Part shown: one piece after another, positions 1 through 9,806 of the stretch | How positions within the stretch are numbered: position 1 is the stretch's first letter | Layout: each line of letters begins with the position of its first letter | Origin: Streptomyces fumanus | Lineage (GTDB): Bacteria > Actinomycetota > Actinomycetes > Streptomycetales > Streptomycetaceae | Direction of reading: 5' to 3' | NCBI RefSeq assembly: GCF_014655295.1 | Contig: NZ_BNBI01000004.1 | Span: 310,001-374,000 of the forward strand | DNA: 64,000 bases | Notes under the pieces: model-generated | Told to the model about the DNA's origin: nothing | The model's database searches: none | What the model saw: the letters and a program-made list of their open reading frames with translations, nothing else | Translations under genes and position numbers: made by a program

Positions 1-695
1 GGTGGGTGCCCCACGGCACGGACGGCCCGTTCTCCCACGTCTTCCCCCGCGGCCATTTCGACGTGGGTCTGGCGCACGGGGTGCCGGGGCCGCTGGCGCT
101 GCTGGCGCTCGCCCACCGCGCCGGGGTCCGGGTACCGGGCCAGGACACGGCCATCACCGGCATCGCCGACTGGCTGCTGCGCCGGCGCACCCCCGCCGCA
201 CCGTGGCCACCGGTGATCGGCTTCGACCAGCACACGAGCCGTACCACGCGGCCACCGCCCGGCCGGACGGCGTGGTGCTACGGCACCCCCGGGGTGGCCC
301 GAGCCCTGTACCTGGCCGGCCGGGCTCTGGACCGCCCCGACTGGTGCACGGCGGCCCTGCGCGCGCTCACGGAGGCCCTCGCCGCCCCCGGCGAACTGGT
401 GGACTCCGCCCTGTGCCACGGCTGGGCCGGCGTCCTGCACGTCACCTGGCTGATGGCGCATGACAGCGGAAACCCTCAACTGGCGGGCAGCCTGCCCTGG
501 CTGGCCGAAAAAGTGCTGAACGACTACGACGCCGACGCGCCGTTCGGATACCGGTACCGCTCGCCGGGGCAGCAGGCCGCGATCGACCGCGCCGGGTTTC
601 TGCAAGGCGCGGCCGGGATCGCACTGGCGCTGGACGCGTACGCCAGGAACCTCCCGCCGACGACGCGATGGGACGCGGCCCTGCTGCTCACCTGA
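1..695 (+). CDS. LanC-like lanthionine synthetase C-family protein, 5' end outside window
   Basis: This is the C-terminal part of a LanC-type cyclase domain. The family closes thioether rings by adding peptide cysteines to dehydroamino acids, using a zinc ion. All the expected zinc-site motifs are visible: GLAHG near the start, WCYGTPG in the middle and LCHGWAG further on, which together supply His, Cys and the Cys-His pair. The frame is open from base 1, and an in-frame ATG at 6 lies inside the domain, so the true start is upstream. About 230 residues remain, against roughly 400 for a whole LanC. It may be a free LanC or the tail of a LanM/LanL-type synthetase; the window cannot decide. No precursor peptide is recognised downstream. 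The family call is firm, the pathway unknown. Confidence 0.85.
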   Translation, partial: WVPHGTDGPFSHVFPRGHFDVGLAHGVPGPLALLALAHRAGVRVPGQDTAITGIADWLLRRRTPAAPWPPVIGFDQHTSRTTRPPPGRTAWCYGTPGVARALYLAGRALDRPDWCTAALRALTEALAAPGELVDSALCHGWAGVLHVTWLMAHDSGNPQLAGSLPWLAEKVLNDYDADAPFGYRYRSPGQQAAIDRAGFLQGAAGIALALDAYARNLPPTTRWDAALLLT

Positions 696-813
696 ACCGC
701 CCAGCCGCCTCCGGAGCCCGTCGCGCGTACGGGATGAAGCTGGCCTGCGGGGAATCGACGCAGACGTCAGGGGTACTCCCCGCGTACCACCATCCACCCC
801 GCGAGAGAGAGTC

Positions 814-996
814 ATGACACAGACCATGGGAAACGGCGAGGGCAACCGGTTCTGCAAGGCGTGTGGCACGCCGGCCGAGGACGGCAAGCTGTGCGACCAC
901 TGCGGCGCCGTCCTGGACCTCCCCGACGCAGCGGGCCTGGTCGAGGACCAAGGCGCGGCGGTACGCCGTGACTTCGAGGAACGCGGCCGGCGGTGA
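814..996 (+). CDS. Small zinc-ribbon protein (60 aa)
   Basis: The protein is 60 residues long, with a CxxC pair near residue 14 (FCKACG) and a second near residue 28 (LCDHCG), the layout of a small zinc ribbon. The rest is acidic and charged, with no membrane segment. ATG at 814 follows a purine-rich GAGAGAG at good spacing. It lies 118 bases after the LanC-like gene on the same strand. It is too poor in Ser and Thr, and its Cys are too regularly paired, to be a convincing lanthipeptide precursor. Function unknown; a nucleic-acid-binding or scaffold role would be typical of zinc ribbons but is inference. Confidence 0.6.
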   Translation: MTQTMGNGEGNRFCKACGTPAEDGKLCDHCGAVLDLPDAAGLVEDQGAAVRRDFEERGRR

Positions 997-1038
997 ACCG
1001 ATCCGTTGAACGGCGGACACCGGGGTACACGGGCCGCC

Positions 1039-1335
1039 ATGACATCCACAACCGATCGCGTCATCTCCTTGCGGGCCGTGCGGCAGATGCGCCGGGTCCG
1101 TGCCTTCTACGCGGGTGGCGTCCTTCTGTGGGCGGTGCTGACCGTCTGGACCGCCTGGCAGATGCCCGGCACCCGGCAGATGTGGGTCTCCGCCCTCCTC
1201 CTGGCCGTCTTCAGCGGTCTCCTGCTGACGACCTCCCTGTGGCTGCACCGCCTGCGGACCGAGGACGCGCCCCGGCGCCCGGCGCACCACGCCGCACCGC
1301 GCAAGGCGACCGCCTCACGCCACGCGCATGCCTGA
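1039..1335 (+). CDS. Small membrane protein, two predicted helices
   Basis: This is a 98-residue protein with two hydrophobic stretches. The first is around residues 15-35 (FYAGGVLLWAVLTVW) and the second around 45-65 (VSALLLAVFSGLLLTTSLWL). A basic, His-rich tail follows. Both ends are probably cytoplasmic. I chose the ATG at 1039; the frame stays open further upstream to non-ATG starts. No family is recognised. The gene at 1571 also encodes a two-helix protein of similar size, so the two may be related, but their sequences are not clearly alike. Confidence 0.55.
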   Translation: MTSTTDRVISLRAVRQMRRVRAFYAGGVLLWAVLTVWTAWQMPGTRQMWVSALLLAVFSGLLLTTSLWLHRLRTEDAPRRPAHHAAPRKATASRHAHA

Positions 1336-1341
1336 CGCACC

Positions 1342-1368
1342 ACCGGCGGGGCGGTACCACCCGCCGGT
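1342..1368 (+). terminator. Hairpin after the small membrane protein gene
   Basis: A perfect 9-bp inverted repeat (ACCGGCGGG / CCCGCCGGT) with a 9-base loop lies just after the stop at 1335. There is no T-run, as is common for Streptomyces terminators. Confidence 0.5.
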
Positions 1369-1570
1369 CCGGGCGTCATCGCGTTCCCCCGCCTCGGCAT
1401 CCGGCCGGACCGCCTCCGAGTGCCTCCGCAGCCGGTGAGACCGTCCGTTTTCGGCCGTCTCTTGAGGGCCGGGAGGCAAGGAGCGGGCAGGGGGTAGGCG
1501 CACAGGTATGAATGGCACACGACGTCGACAAGATGATCAGCGCGTACAGGAAACCCGCGCCCGGGGAACC

Positions 1571-1792
1571 ATGCGGGTGTGGCAGTGGGCCAGGTGGGCG
1601 GCGCTTGTCCTCGCGGTCGCCTGGGCGGTGAACGGGGTCGTCCACCTCCTCCAGGGCGAGCAGGGCCGGGACCTGTGGTGGCCCCTGGTCAGCACCGTCA
1701 TCTGGGCAGCGCTGACCGTGTACGGCTTCAGGACCTACCGCCGGATCAGGACGACGACCCTGCCGGCCATCACCGGCCGCCCGTCCGCCTGA
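1571..1792 (+). CDS. Small membrane protein, two predicted helices
   Basis: This is a 73-residue protein with two hydrophobic helices, about residues 8-24 (AALVLAVAWAVNGVVHLL) and 37-52 (WPLVSTVIWAALTVYGF), then a short basic tail. I prefer ATG 1571 because GGGGAACC lies just upstream; an in-frame ATG at 1508 would add 21 charged residues. It resembles the small SCO-type integral membrane proteins common in Streptomyces, whose role is mostly unknown. It converges with the aldo/keto reductase gene, with only 16 bases between their stops. Confidence 0.5.
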   Translation: MRVWQWARWAALVLAVAWAVNGVVHLLQGEQGRDLWWPLVSTVIWAALTVYGFRTYRRIRTTTLPAITGRPSA

Positions 1793-1808
1793 CCACCCGG
1801 CCGCACCG

Positions 1809-2798
<990 letters not shown>

Positions 2799-3174
2799 GA
2801 CGTGTCCCGATCCTTCCCGCGTGTTCGTCCGTCGTCCCGGCGGCGCGTGCGCCACTCGTCCATCTAGCGACAGATGACGCCGACCGGCATCCCGAACCGG
2901 TGCCGTCACGACGCTACGGCTTGGAGTGCGTTCCAGCGCAAGCGCGCCCGGCGGCCGCCCGGCCGACCGGACATGCGGGGGGCCGGGGCGGGGAAGACGC
3001 GTCGAGCACGGCACCGGGTGTCGGTACGGTCGGTGCCGCGGGGCCTTCCGGCCGGTTCCGGTCCGGGAGCGACCCGGCGGGTGCGGGAGCGGCAGACCCC
3101 GTACTCAGTGATCGTCGCGGCCCGGTGCGGCAGCGACCCGTTGACGGTGACCGGCGGGAAAGGGCAGACAGGAC
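2799..3174. other. Divergent intergenic region between AKR and APC permease
   Basis: This 376-base region separates two divergent genes and must hold promoters for both. I see the dyad at 2921-2936 and otherwise GC-rich sequence. Frames that cross it have no family resemblance and are treated as artefacts of GC bias. Confidence 0.6.
2921..2936. promoter_or_regulatory. Possible MerR-type operator upstream of the aldo/keto reductase
   Basis: TTGGAGTGCGTTCCAG is close to the TTGGAGTGCACTCCAA dyad that I recall at promoters controlled by MerR-family regulators, which often drive aldo/keto reductase genes; 13 of 16 positions agree. It lies 123-138 bases before the reductase start. No MerR gene is in the window, so a regulator would act from elsewhere. 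Confidence 0.35.
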
Positions 3175-5157
3175 ATGAGCGACGGGGGCCGGCCGATCAT
3201 GCCGGAGACGGTGGACAGTCCGGCGCTGCGCACCCAGCCGCGCGGCACGGCGGCCCAGTGGCTGTTGCGGCACAAGGTGCGGCCCGTGGGCCCCGCCGCG
3301 GGCGAGAGCCACGCCGAGTCGCAGCCGTGGTGGAAGGTGATGTGCCTGACCGGCGTCGACTACTTCTCCAGCCTCGCGTACGTCCCCGCGATCGCCGCCA
3401 CGGCCGCCGGAGCCGTCTCACCGCTCGCGACGCTGCTGATCGTGGCGTTGACACTGCTGGGCATGCTGCCCATGTACCGGAAGGTGGCGCGGCAGAGCCC
3501 GGACGGCGCCGGGTCGGTCGCCATGCTGGAGGACCTGCTGCCGTTCTGGTGGGGCAAGCTGTTCGTCCTGGTGCTGCTCGGGTTCGTGGCCACGTCATGG
3601 ATCATCACCATCACCCTGTCCACGGCGGACGCCACGGTCCACGTGATGGAGAACCCCTTCTTCCCGGCCGCGCTCCACGGCCACCAGGTCGCACTGACCG
3701 TGGTGCTGTTGCTGCTCCTGGGCGGGGTGTTCCTGCTCGGGTTCAACGAGGCGGTCAGCGTCGCCATCCCGCTGGTCGCCGTCTTCCTGCTGCTCAACGC
3801 GGTCGTCATCGCCGTCGGCCTGGTCCACGCTTTCACGACCGGCGGCGCCCTGTCGGGGTGGACGGACGCCCTCGCCGACACCGGGGGCGGCTTCGGCGAT
3901 CTCGCCGGCCCCGCCGTGCTCGCCTTCCCGCTGCTCGTGCTGGGCCTGTCCGGGTTCGAGACCGGCGTGAGCATGATGCCGCTGATCGCGGCCGACGGCG
4001 CGGACCCCGGGCAGCGGCTGCGCGCGCGCATCCGCAACGCCCGCCGGCTGCTCACCACGGCCGCCGCGATCATGAGCGTCTACCTGCTGGCCGCGAGCTT
4101 CGTGACCACCGTCCTCATCCCGAAGGACGAGTTCGAGCCCGGCGGCGCCGCCAACGGGCGGGCGCTGGCCTGGCTGGCCCACGAACAGATCGGCGAGGCG
4201 TTCGGCACGGTGTACGACATCAGCACCATCCTCATCCTGTGGTTCGCCGGCGCGTCCGCCATGGCGGGGCTGATCAACATCGTGCCGCGCTACCTGCCCG
4301 ACTACGGCATGGCCCCCGAGTGGGGGCGCGCGGTGCGGCCGGTCGTCCTGGTGTACACCGCCCTGTGCGTGCTGATCACGGTGGCGTTCGACGCCGACGT
4401 CGACGCCCAGGCCGGCGCGTACGCCACCGGCATCCTGGCGATGATGGTCTCCGGGGCCTTCGCCGTCACCGCGTCCGTCGCACGCGGCCGCCGCCGGGCC
4501 GCCACCGCGGGCTTCGCGGTGCTCACCGCGGTGCTGTTCTACGCCCTGGCCGCCAACATCGTCGACAAGCCCGACGGCATCGCCATCTCCGGGTTCTTCA
4601 TCATCGGCATCGTGGCCGTCTCGCTGGTCTCCCGGGTGGCGCGCACCACCGAACTGCGCGCCGACCGCATCGTCTTCGACGACGCCGCGCGCCGCTTCGT
4701 GGCCGACACGCTCGCCCACGACGACGCGATCAACATCATCGCGAACCGCCGCGACGCCGGGGACGAGGCCGAGTACCGCGCCAAGGAACGCGAGCAGCGC
4801 GGGACGAACCATGTGCCGGGGCGGGCGGACGTGCTCTTCCTGGAGATCGACGTGGTCGACCCGTCGGACTTCAGCGAGACGCTCACCATCCACGGCGTCC
4901 GGGTCGGCGACCACCGGGTCCTGCGCGCCGAGGCACCGGCCGCGCCCAACGCCATCGCGGCGATCCTGCTGGCCCTGCGGGACGCGACCGGCGTACTGCC
5001 GCACTGCTACTTCTCCTGGGCCGAGGGCAGCCCGCTGGCGCACATGTTCCGCTACTTCCTCCTCGGCCGCGGCGACACCGCCCCGGTCACCCGAGAGATC
5101 CTGCGCAGCAACGAGCCCGACCCGCGGCGGCGGCCCGGCATCCACGTGGGCGGCTGA
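3175..5157 (+). CDS. APC-family amino acid permease
   Basis: This 660-residue membrane protein has about twelve hydrophobic segments between residues 55 and 490, after a hydrophilic N-tail of about 50 residues. The opening [21 protein letters not shown] and the later [19 protein letters not shown] are typical of the APC superfamily, whose members import amino acids or related compounds. A soluble C-terminal domain of about 165 residues follows the last helix (from [14 protein letters not shown]) and is larger than in classic permeases; it may regulate transport. ATG 3175 overlaps nothing and is preceded by AGGAC. Substrate unknown. It stands alone, followed by a hairpin at 5176-5201. Confidence 0.8.
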   Translation: MSDGGRPIMPETVDSPALRTQPRGTAAQWLLRHKVRPVGPAAGESHAESQPWWKVMCLTGVDYFSSLAYVPAIAATAAGAVSPLATLLIVALTLLGMLPMYRKVARQSPDGAGSVAMLEDLLPFWWGKLFVLVLLGFVATSWIITITLSTADATVHVMENPFFPAALHGHQVALTVVLLLLLGGVFLLGFNEAVSVAIPLVAVFLLLNAVVIAVGLVHAFTTGGALSGWTDALADTGGGFGDLAGPAVLAFPLLVLGLSGFETGVSMMPLIAADGADPGQRLRARIRNARRLLTTAAAIMSVYLLAASFVTTVLIPKDEFEPGGAANGRALAWLAHEQIGEAFGTVYDISTILILWFAGASAMAGLINIVPRYLPDYGMAPEWGRAVRPVVLVYTALCVLITVAFDADVDAQAGAYATGILAMMVSGAFAVTASVARGRRRAATAGFAVLTAVLFYALAANIVDKPDGIAISGFFIIGIVAVSLVSRVARTTELRADRIVFDDAARRFVADTLAHDDAINIIANRRDAGDEAEYRAKEREQRGTNHVPGRADVLFLEIDVVDPSDFSETLTIHGVRVGDHRVLRAEAPAAPNAIAAILLALRDATGVLPHCYFSWAEGSPLAHMFRYFLLGRGDTAPVTREILRSNEPDPRRRPGIHVGG

Positions 5158-5521
5158 CCACCGCCCGCGTGCGCACCGGTTCCAGCTCGGTCAGGAACCG
5201 GCGATCGACGCCGACGCGCCGAAGGCCCCGGCAGCGGCGAACAGGAGCCGGCCGGTGGCAAGGGCGGTACTGTCCACGGCGCGACCGGAGTCGGCCATTA
5301 TGAGCGGCCCCCGGGACTCCCACCCCCTACCGGGCACGCCCGTCGGACCGGCGTCGGCGCAGGTCGTCGAGGTGGGGGTGTCGATTGGCCGAGAAACGCC
5401 CCGTGAGGTTCCGGCCACGGTGCGTAAGGTGCAACGGTCATATCGGTGGTTACTTCAGAGGACTGGTGCCTAAGGTCTGCTTGCTTCCGGTTCACAGTGG
5501 CACCGAGCTCAGGGGGAAACG
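5158..5521. other. Intergenic region upstream of the NRPS cluster
   Basis: This 364-base region contains a hairpin at 5176-5201 and presumably the promoter of the Dap/NRPS operon, but I cannot point to convincing -35/-10 boxes. GC content drops locally around 5420-5470 (GTCATATCGGTGGTTACTT), which fits a promoter. A 75-codon frame on the minus strand (5191-5418) ends in an Ala-rich hydrophobic stretch, but its start, codon use and context are not persuasive. Confidence 0.5.
5176..5201 (+). terminator. Hairpin after the APC permease gene
   Basis: An 8-bp inverted repeat (CCGGTTCC / GGAACCGG) with a 10-base loop starts 18 bases after the permease stop. It is a plausible U-poor terminator. Confidence 0.45.
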
Positions 5522-6574
5522 ATGTCGTGTGTCATGCCTGTCCTGAAGCGGGCACTCGACAGGACCCCGCTGCTCCACCTCACCGTCGCCTACCGAGGAC
5601 GCACCCGGCGACTGGCGCTGAAGCTGGAAGGGCACGGTCCCAGCGGCTCGGTCAAGGACCGCAGCGCCGTCGGGCTCGTGCGGGCCCTGCACGAGGAGCG
5701 GCCGCTGACTCCGGGCACCGTGGTGGTCGAGTCGACCTCCGGGAACCTCGGGCTGGCGCTGACCCGATTACTGCGCGCCGTCGACTGCACCTTCCTCGCG
5801 GTGATCGACCTCAAGACCCCGCCCGTCACCCGCCGCATGCTGGAGGCCGACGGCGCCCGGGTGCTGGTGGTCGACGAGCCGGACGGCCAGGGCGGCTATC
5901 TGCTGAGCAGACTGCGCACCGTACGCGAGTTGCTGGCCCGCAACCCCGGCTACCGCTGGCCCAACCAGTACGAGAACTGGGCCGCCCCCGAGGTGCACCG
6001 CACCACCACGGGCCCGGAGATCACCCAAGAGGCGGGTGCGGAACTCGACGCGGTCTACGTCCCCGTCTCCACCGGCGGCACCCTCTCCGGCATCGCCTCC
6101 CACCTGCGCGAGTACCGCCCCGACGTCGCCCCGGTCGCCGTCGACGTACGCGGCTCACTGGCCGTCGCCGGCACCGCCGGACGCCGGCTGATACCGGGCA
6201 TCGGGGCCAGCCGCCCCTCCGCCTTCCTCAAGGGCGCGGACAGCTACGACCGCCTCGTCCAGGTCGACGACGTCGAGGCGATCGCCGTCTGCCGCATCCT
6301 CGCCGAGGACCTGGGGCTCGCGCTCGGCGGATCCAGCGGCTGCGCCGTCCGCGCGGTGGTCGCCGATCTGGAGAACGACCCCGCGCCACGGGGACTCGCG
6401 GTCTGCGTGGCCGCCGACGGCGGCGCCAAGTACCGCGACACCCTCTACTCCGACGACTGGGCGAGCGCACAGGGCATCGCCGAAGAGACAGCCGCCGCGA
6501 AGGCACGGCTGCGCCGCGAGGGCCTGTTCTTCACCCGGCGGGAACCGCACCACCTGGAGCACCGGCACCTATGA
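5522..6574 (+). CDS. sbnA: SbnA-like N-(2-amino-2-carboxyethyl)-L-glutamate synthase
   Basis: This 350-residue PLP enzyme belongs to the cysteine-synthase fold. SbnA-type enzymes condense O-phospho-L-serine with L-glutamate to give N-(1-amino-1-carboxyl-2-ethyl)-glutamate, the first step to L-2,3-diaminopropionate. SGSVKDR carries the PLP lysine near residue 44, TSGNLG binds substrate near residue 74, and STGGTLSG binds the PLP phosphate near residue 182. The assignment over cysteine synthase rests on the SbnB-like gene at 7906 and the Dab-like code of the first NRPS A domain. ATG 5522 follows AGGGGGAAACG. It is the first gene of an operon and overlaps the transporter gene by ATGA. Confidence 0.85.
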   Translation: MSCVMPVLKRALDRTPLLHLTVAYRGRTRRLALKLEGHGPSGSVKDRSAVGLVRALHEERPLTPGTVVVESTSGNLGLALTRLLRAVDCTFLAVIDLKTPPVTRRMLEADGARVLVVDEPDGQGGYLLSRLRTVRELLARNPGYRWPNQYENWAAPEVHRTTTGPEITQEAGAELDAVYVPVSTGGTLSGIASHLREYRPDVAPVAVDVRGSLAVAGTAGRRLIPGIGASRPSAFLKGADSYDRLVQVDDVEAIAVCRILAEDLGLALGGSSGCAVRAVVADLENDPAPRGLAVCVAADGGAKYRDTLYSDDWASAQGIAEETAAAKARLRREGLFFTRREPHHLEHRHL

Positions 6575-7836
6575 GTACCAGCACCACGCCACAGCGGCGC
6601 GAGCGCCGCCGCGACTACCGGCAGTTCCTTCCACTGGTCCAGGGCGCGACCCTGATCGAGTGGACCGGGACCGGCCTGTTCCTCGCCGTCTCGACCATCT
6701 ACTTCGTCAAGGTCGCCCACCTCAGCACCTCCTCCGTCGGCATCGGACTGACCATCGGCGGCGCGGTCGCCGTGCTCGCCGCCCTGCCCATCGCCCGGCT
6801 GTCCGCACGCTTCGGCCCCGTGCCCGTACTGATCGGCGTCATGCTGCTGCGCGCCCTGGCCACCCTCGGCTATCTGTGGGTGGCCGGCTGGTGGAGTTTC
6901 CTGCTGGTCGTCACCCTCATCGCCGTCACCGAGCAGTCCTCGCCCCCGCTGGTCCAGGCGTATGTCGGCGCGCGGGCGCCGGAGAGCCTGCGCGCGAAGG
7001 TGATGGCCGTCCAGCGCACCGTCGTCAACCTGGGCATCAGCCTGGGAGGACTGATCGCCGGTGCCGCCCTGGGGTCGGGCTCGACCGGCGCGTTCCGGGC
7101 GCTGCTGATCGGCGGCGCGGTCGCCTACCTGATCGTGGCCGCGGTGTTCGCCACCTCACGCGACCAGGGCTCGGCCGGCACCGTCGCGACGACGGGCGTA
7201 CGGGAACTCCTCAAGGACCGGCGGCTGCTGGGCTTCACCGCGTACAACGCGCTGGTGTCGCTGTGGATGCCGGTGCTCAACGTGGCGTTCCCGCTGTGGC
7301 TGGTGACCGCCACCGAGGTACCCGAGCGCTACGTCGGCGTCCTGTACGCCGTCAACACCGTGCTCTGCATCGCCCTCCAGTACCCCCTCAACCGCTGCTA
7401 CCGCACCACGCGCCGGGCCTGGCTGTCGTACGCGACCGCGGCGGCGCTGCTGAGCTGCGGCGCGCTGGCGTTCGCCGCCGCGCCGGGCTTCGGGACGCGC
7501 GGCGCACTGCTGACGCTGGGCGGCGCGGTCGTCCTGCTGACCTTCGCCGAACTGCTGCAGGTCGGCGCGTCCTGGACGCTCTCCTTCGACCTGGCTCCCG
7601 AAGGGGCGCGCAGCGCCTACCTGGTGCTGTTCAACACCAGCCGCACCGTCGCCAACCGGGTCGCCGGCCCGGTCCTGATGACGGGCGTGGTACTCGCCCT
7701 CGGCAAGGCCGGCTGGATCGCGCTCGCCGCTGTGCTCCTGCTGGGCGCGTTCATCCCCCTCGCGGCGCTGCGCGGGGCACGCCGCGCCAGGCCCCCGGAA
7801 CCCGCGCACGCACCGAAGGCACGTACCGGCCACTGA
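6571..7836 (+). CDS. MFS transporter, probable product exporter
   Basis: This 421-residue major facilitator protein has about twelve hydrophobic segments. It starts with LVQGATLIEWTGTGLFLAVSTIYFV and has a cytoplasmic loop near residue 200. The ATG overlaps the sbnA stop (ATGA), showing translational coupling. Its position between sbnA and sbnB points to export of the peptide product, or self-protection, rather than nutrient uptake; this is inference from context. No antiporter-specific motif is clear enough to name a subfamily or a coupling ion. Confidence 0.8.
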   Translation: MSTSTTPQRRERRRDYRQFLPLVQGATLIEWTGTGLFLAVSTIYFVKVAHLSTSSVGIGLTIGGAVAVLAALPIARLSARFGPVPVLIGVMLLRALATLGYLWVAGWWSFLLVVTLIAVTEQSSPPLVQAYVGARAPESLRAKVMAVQRTVVNLGISLGGLIAGAALGSGSTGAFRALLIGGAVAYLIVAAVFATSRDQGSAGTVATTGVRELLKDRRLLGFTAYNALVSLWMPVLNVAFPLWLVTATEVPERYVGVLYAVNTVLCIALQYPLNRCYRTTRRAWLSYATAAALLSCGALAFAAAPGFGTRGALLTLGGAVVLLTFAELLQVGASWTLSFDLAPEGARSAYLVLFNTSRTVANRVAGPVLMTGVVLALGKAGWIALAAVLLLGAFIPLAALRGARRARPPEPAHAPKARTGH

Positions 7837-7905
7837 CCCCCGGTCCGCCGGGCCGCCCCCGGTCCGAGCATCCCCCCCACCCCGGCCAAGGAGGCCCCGC
7901 TCCCC

Positions 7906-8979
7906 ATGGACTTCGAGCGATACCCGGACAGCCCCTACCTCCACCTCACCCGCGCGGACGTCATCGAGGCCGCCTGCGGCGTGGACATCGTGGGGACGGT
8001 GGCCGAGGCGCTGATGCTGCACAGCGCCGGGCAGACCGCCCTCCCCGAGGAGGCGTATCTCGGCTGGACGACCCCGCGGGGCGACTCCGCCCGGCTGCTG
8101 GCCATGCCCGGCGCGCTGCTCCAGGACGGCCGCCCGCCCGTCGTCGGCATGAAGACCATCAACGCCTCACTGGGCAACCCGGCCCGAGGCATCCCGCGCT
8201 CCCAGGGCTTCACCCTGCTGCTCGACCCGGAGACGGCACGGCCCGTCGCCCTGATGGAGGCGGCCTACATCAGCGCCATGCGCACCGCCGCGGTGACCGC
8301 CCTCGCCGTACGCCACCTCGCGGTGCCGTCCCCGCGGAAGCTGGCGCTCATCGGCTGCGGGGCCCTCGCCCAGGCGCACGCGGCGCTGCTGCTGCGCACC
8401 GTGCCGACGCTGCGCACCCTCGCGCTCCACGACGTGGCGCCCGACCGCGCCGAGGCCCTCGCCGCGTACGTCGCCTCGCTGCCCGAGGGCGCGAAGGTCG
8501 AGACCGTGCCGGCCGGGAGCGCACGCGAGGCGGTGCGGGACGCCGAAGTCGTGGTGCCCGTCACCACGGTGACGCAGGGGTACATCGAGCCCGACTGGCT
8601 GCGGCCCGGCGCGCTGGTCTGCCACGTCTCGCTGGACGACCTCACCGAGGCGGCGGTGCTCGCCGCCGACACGGTGATCGTCGACGACTGGAGCCTGGTC
8701 CGCGACGACCCGCGCCGCCTGCTCGGCCGGATGCACCGGGCGGGCACCCTGCTCGGCCCCGACGGCGCCCCCCGCGACGGGGTGACCGCACGGCCCGGCG
8801 CCCGCCGGGTGGACGCCGTCCTCGGCGACGTGCTCGCCGGCCGCCACCCGGGCCGCCGCCACCAGGACGAGACCATCATCAGCAATCCCTTCGGCATGTC
8901 GATCCTCGACGTCGCCGTCGCCGACCGCATCCACGCCCGCGCCGAGGCCGCCGGTCTCGGCACCCGGCTCACGCTCTGA
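7906..8979 (+). CDS. sbnB: SbnB-like N-[(2S)-2-amino-2-carboxyethyl]-L-glutamate dehydrogenase
   Basis: This 357-residue protein belongs to the ornithine cyclodeaminase/mu-crystallin family. SbnB oxidatively cleaves the SbnA product with NAD, releasing L-2,3-diaminopropionate and 2-oxoglutarate. The substrate-binding block GMKTINASLGNPARGIPRSQG (near residues 82-102) and the nucleotide-binding loop IGCGALAQAHA (near residue 148) are both present. GGAGG precedes the ATG at about 11 bases. Together with the gene at 5522 it forms the standard two-enzyme Dap module. Ornithine cyclodeaminase proper is the alternative but is much less likely beside an SbnA homologue and an NRPS. Confidence 0.87.
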   Translation: MDFERYPDSPYLHLTRADVIEAACGVDIVGTVAEALMLHSAGQTALPEEAYLGWTTPRGDSARLLAMPGALLQDGRPPVVGMKTINASLGNPARGIPRSQGFTLLLDPETARPVALMEAAYISAMRTAAVTALAVRHLAVPSPRKLALIGCGALAQAHAALLLRTVPTLRTLALHDVAPDRAEALAAYVASLPEGAKVETVPAGSAREAVRDAEVVVPVTTVTQGYIEPDWLRPGALVCHVSLDDLTEAAVLAADTVIVDDWSLVRDDPRRLLGRMHRAGTLLGPDGAPRDGVTARPGARRVDAVLGDVLAGRHPGRRHQDETIISNPFGMSILDVAVADRIHARAEAAGLGTRLTL

Positions 8980-8990
8980 GGGGACGCACC

Positions 8991-9806
8991 ATGGCCATCG
9001 ACCCCAATGTCCAGGAAATCAACCGCACCATGTGGTCGTACGGGGAGTACCGGAAGGTCGCCGACCTGCTGCGCCCCGGCGCGGTCGAACTGATCGAGCG
9101 GCTCGCCCCCGGGCCCGGCCTGCGCCATCTCGACGTCGCCACCGGCAACGGCAACGTGGCGCTGCTCTCCGCGCGGCGCGGAGCGACGGTGACCGGGCTC
9201 GATCTGACCGACGAGTTCTTCTCCGACGCCCGCGAGCGCTTCGCCCGGGCGGGAGTGGAGGTGGAGCTGCACCGCGGCGACGCCCAGGAACTCCCGTTCG
9301 CCGACGCCTCGTTCGACCTGGTGACCTCCACCTACGGGGTGCAGTTCGCGCCCGACCACGCCGCCTCCTCCGGGGAGATGGCCCGGGTGCTGCGCCCCGG
9401 CGGCCGGATCGGCATGTGCAACTGGACGGCGCGGAGCTGGACGGCGCACTTCCAGGAGATCCTGTCCGCCTACTTCCCCTCGCCCAACGGCCATCAGGGG
9501 CAGCCGATGCTGTGGGGCTCGGCGGACTACCTCGCCGAGCTGTTCGGCCCCTCCTTCACCGTCACCGCCGAACGCAGGGAGCTGTTCTACCCGTTCGCGA
9601 CCGCCGAGGACCTGGTCGCCTTCTTCGAGAACTGCTTCGGTCCGTGCATCGCCGCGAAGAACACCATCTCCCCGCCGTCGCGCTGGAAGGAGTTGCGCGC
9701 CGAGATGGTCGAGATGACCGAGGGCTTCCACACCACCGACGAGCGGGGGACCGGAGTGCCCGTCGAGTACCTGCTCGTCGTCGCGGAGAAGAGGGGGTCC
9801 CGGTGA
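8991..9806 (+). CDS. SAM-dependent class I methyltransferase
   Basis: This 271-residue protein has a Rossmann methyltransferase fold. Motif I is HLDVATGNGNVALLSARRG near residues 44-62, followed by an acidic residue after the second strand (LDLTDE). RGDAQELPFADASFDLVTS is the adenine/post-I region, and RVLRPGGRIGMCNW the later strand. It belongs to the UbiE/Methyltransf_11 group, which methylates small molecules at O, N or C. Lying between sbnB and the NRPS, with its stop overlapping the NRPS GTG, it probably tailors the peptide or a precursor. The target atom cannot be read from the sequence. Confidence 0.8.
   Translation: MAIDPNVQEINRTMWSYGEYRKVADLLRPGAVELIERLAPGPGLRHLDVATGNGNVALLSARRGATVTGLDLTDEFFSDARERFARAGVEVELHRGDAQELPFADASFDLVTSTYGVQFAPDHAASSGEMARVLRPGGRIGMCNWTARSWTAHFQEILSAYFPSPNGHQGQPMLWGSADYLAELFGPSFTVTAERRELFYPFATAEDLVAFFENCFGPCIAAKNTISPPSRWKELRAEMVEMTEGFHTTDERGTGVPVEYLLVVAEKRGSR

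Noticed and set aside
814..996. The 60-residue Cys-containing protein as a lanthipeptide precursor for the LanC-like gene
   Set aside because: The Cys are two CxxC pairs typical of a zinc ribbon, Ser/Thr are scarce, and no leader/core boundary is visible.
5522..8979. A staphyloferrin B-type siderophore cluster, because of sbnA/sbnB
   Set aside because: No NIS synthetase or siderophore transporter genes are present; the Dap enzymes are embedded in an NRPS operon.
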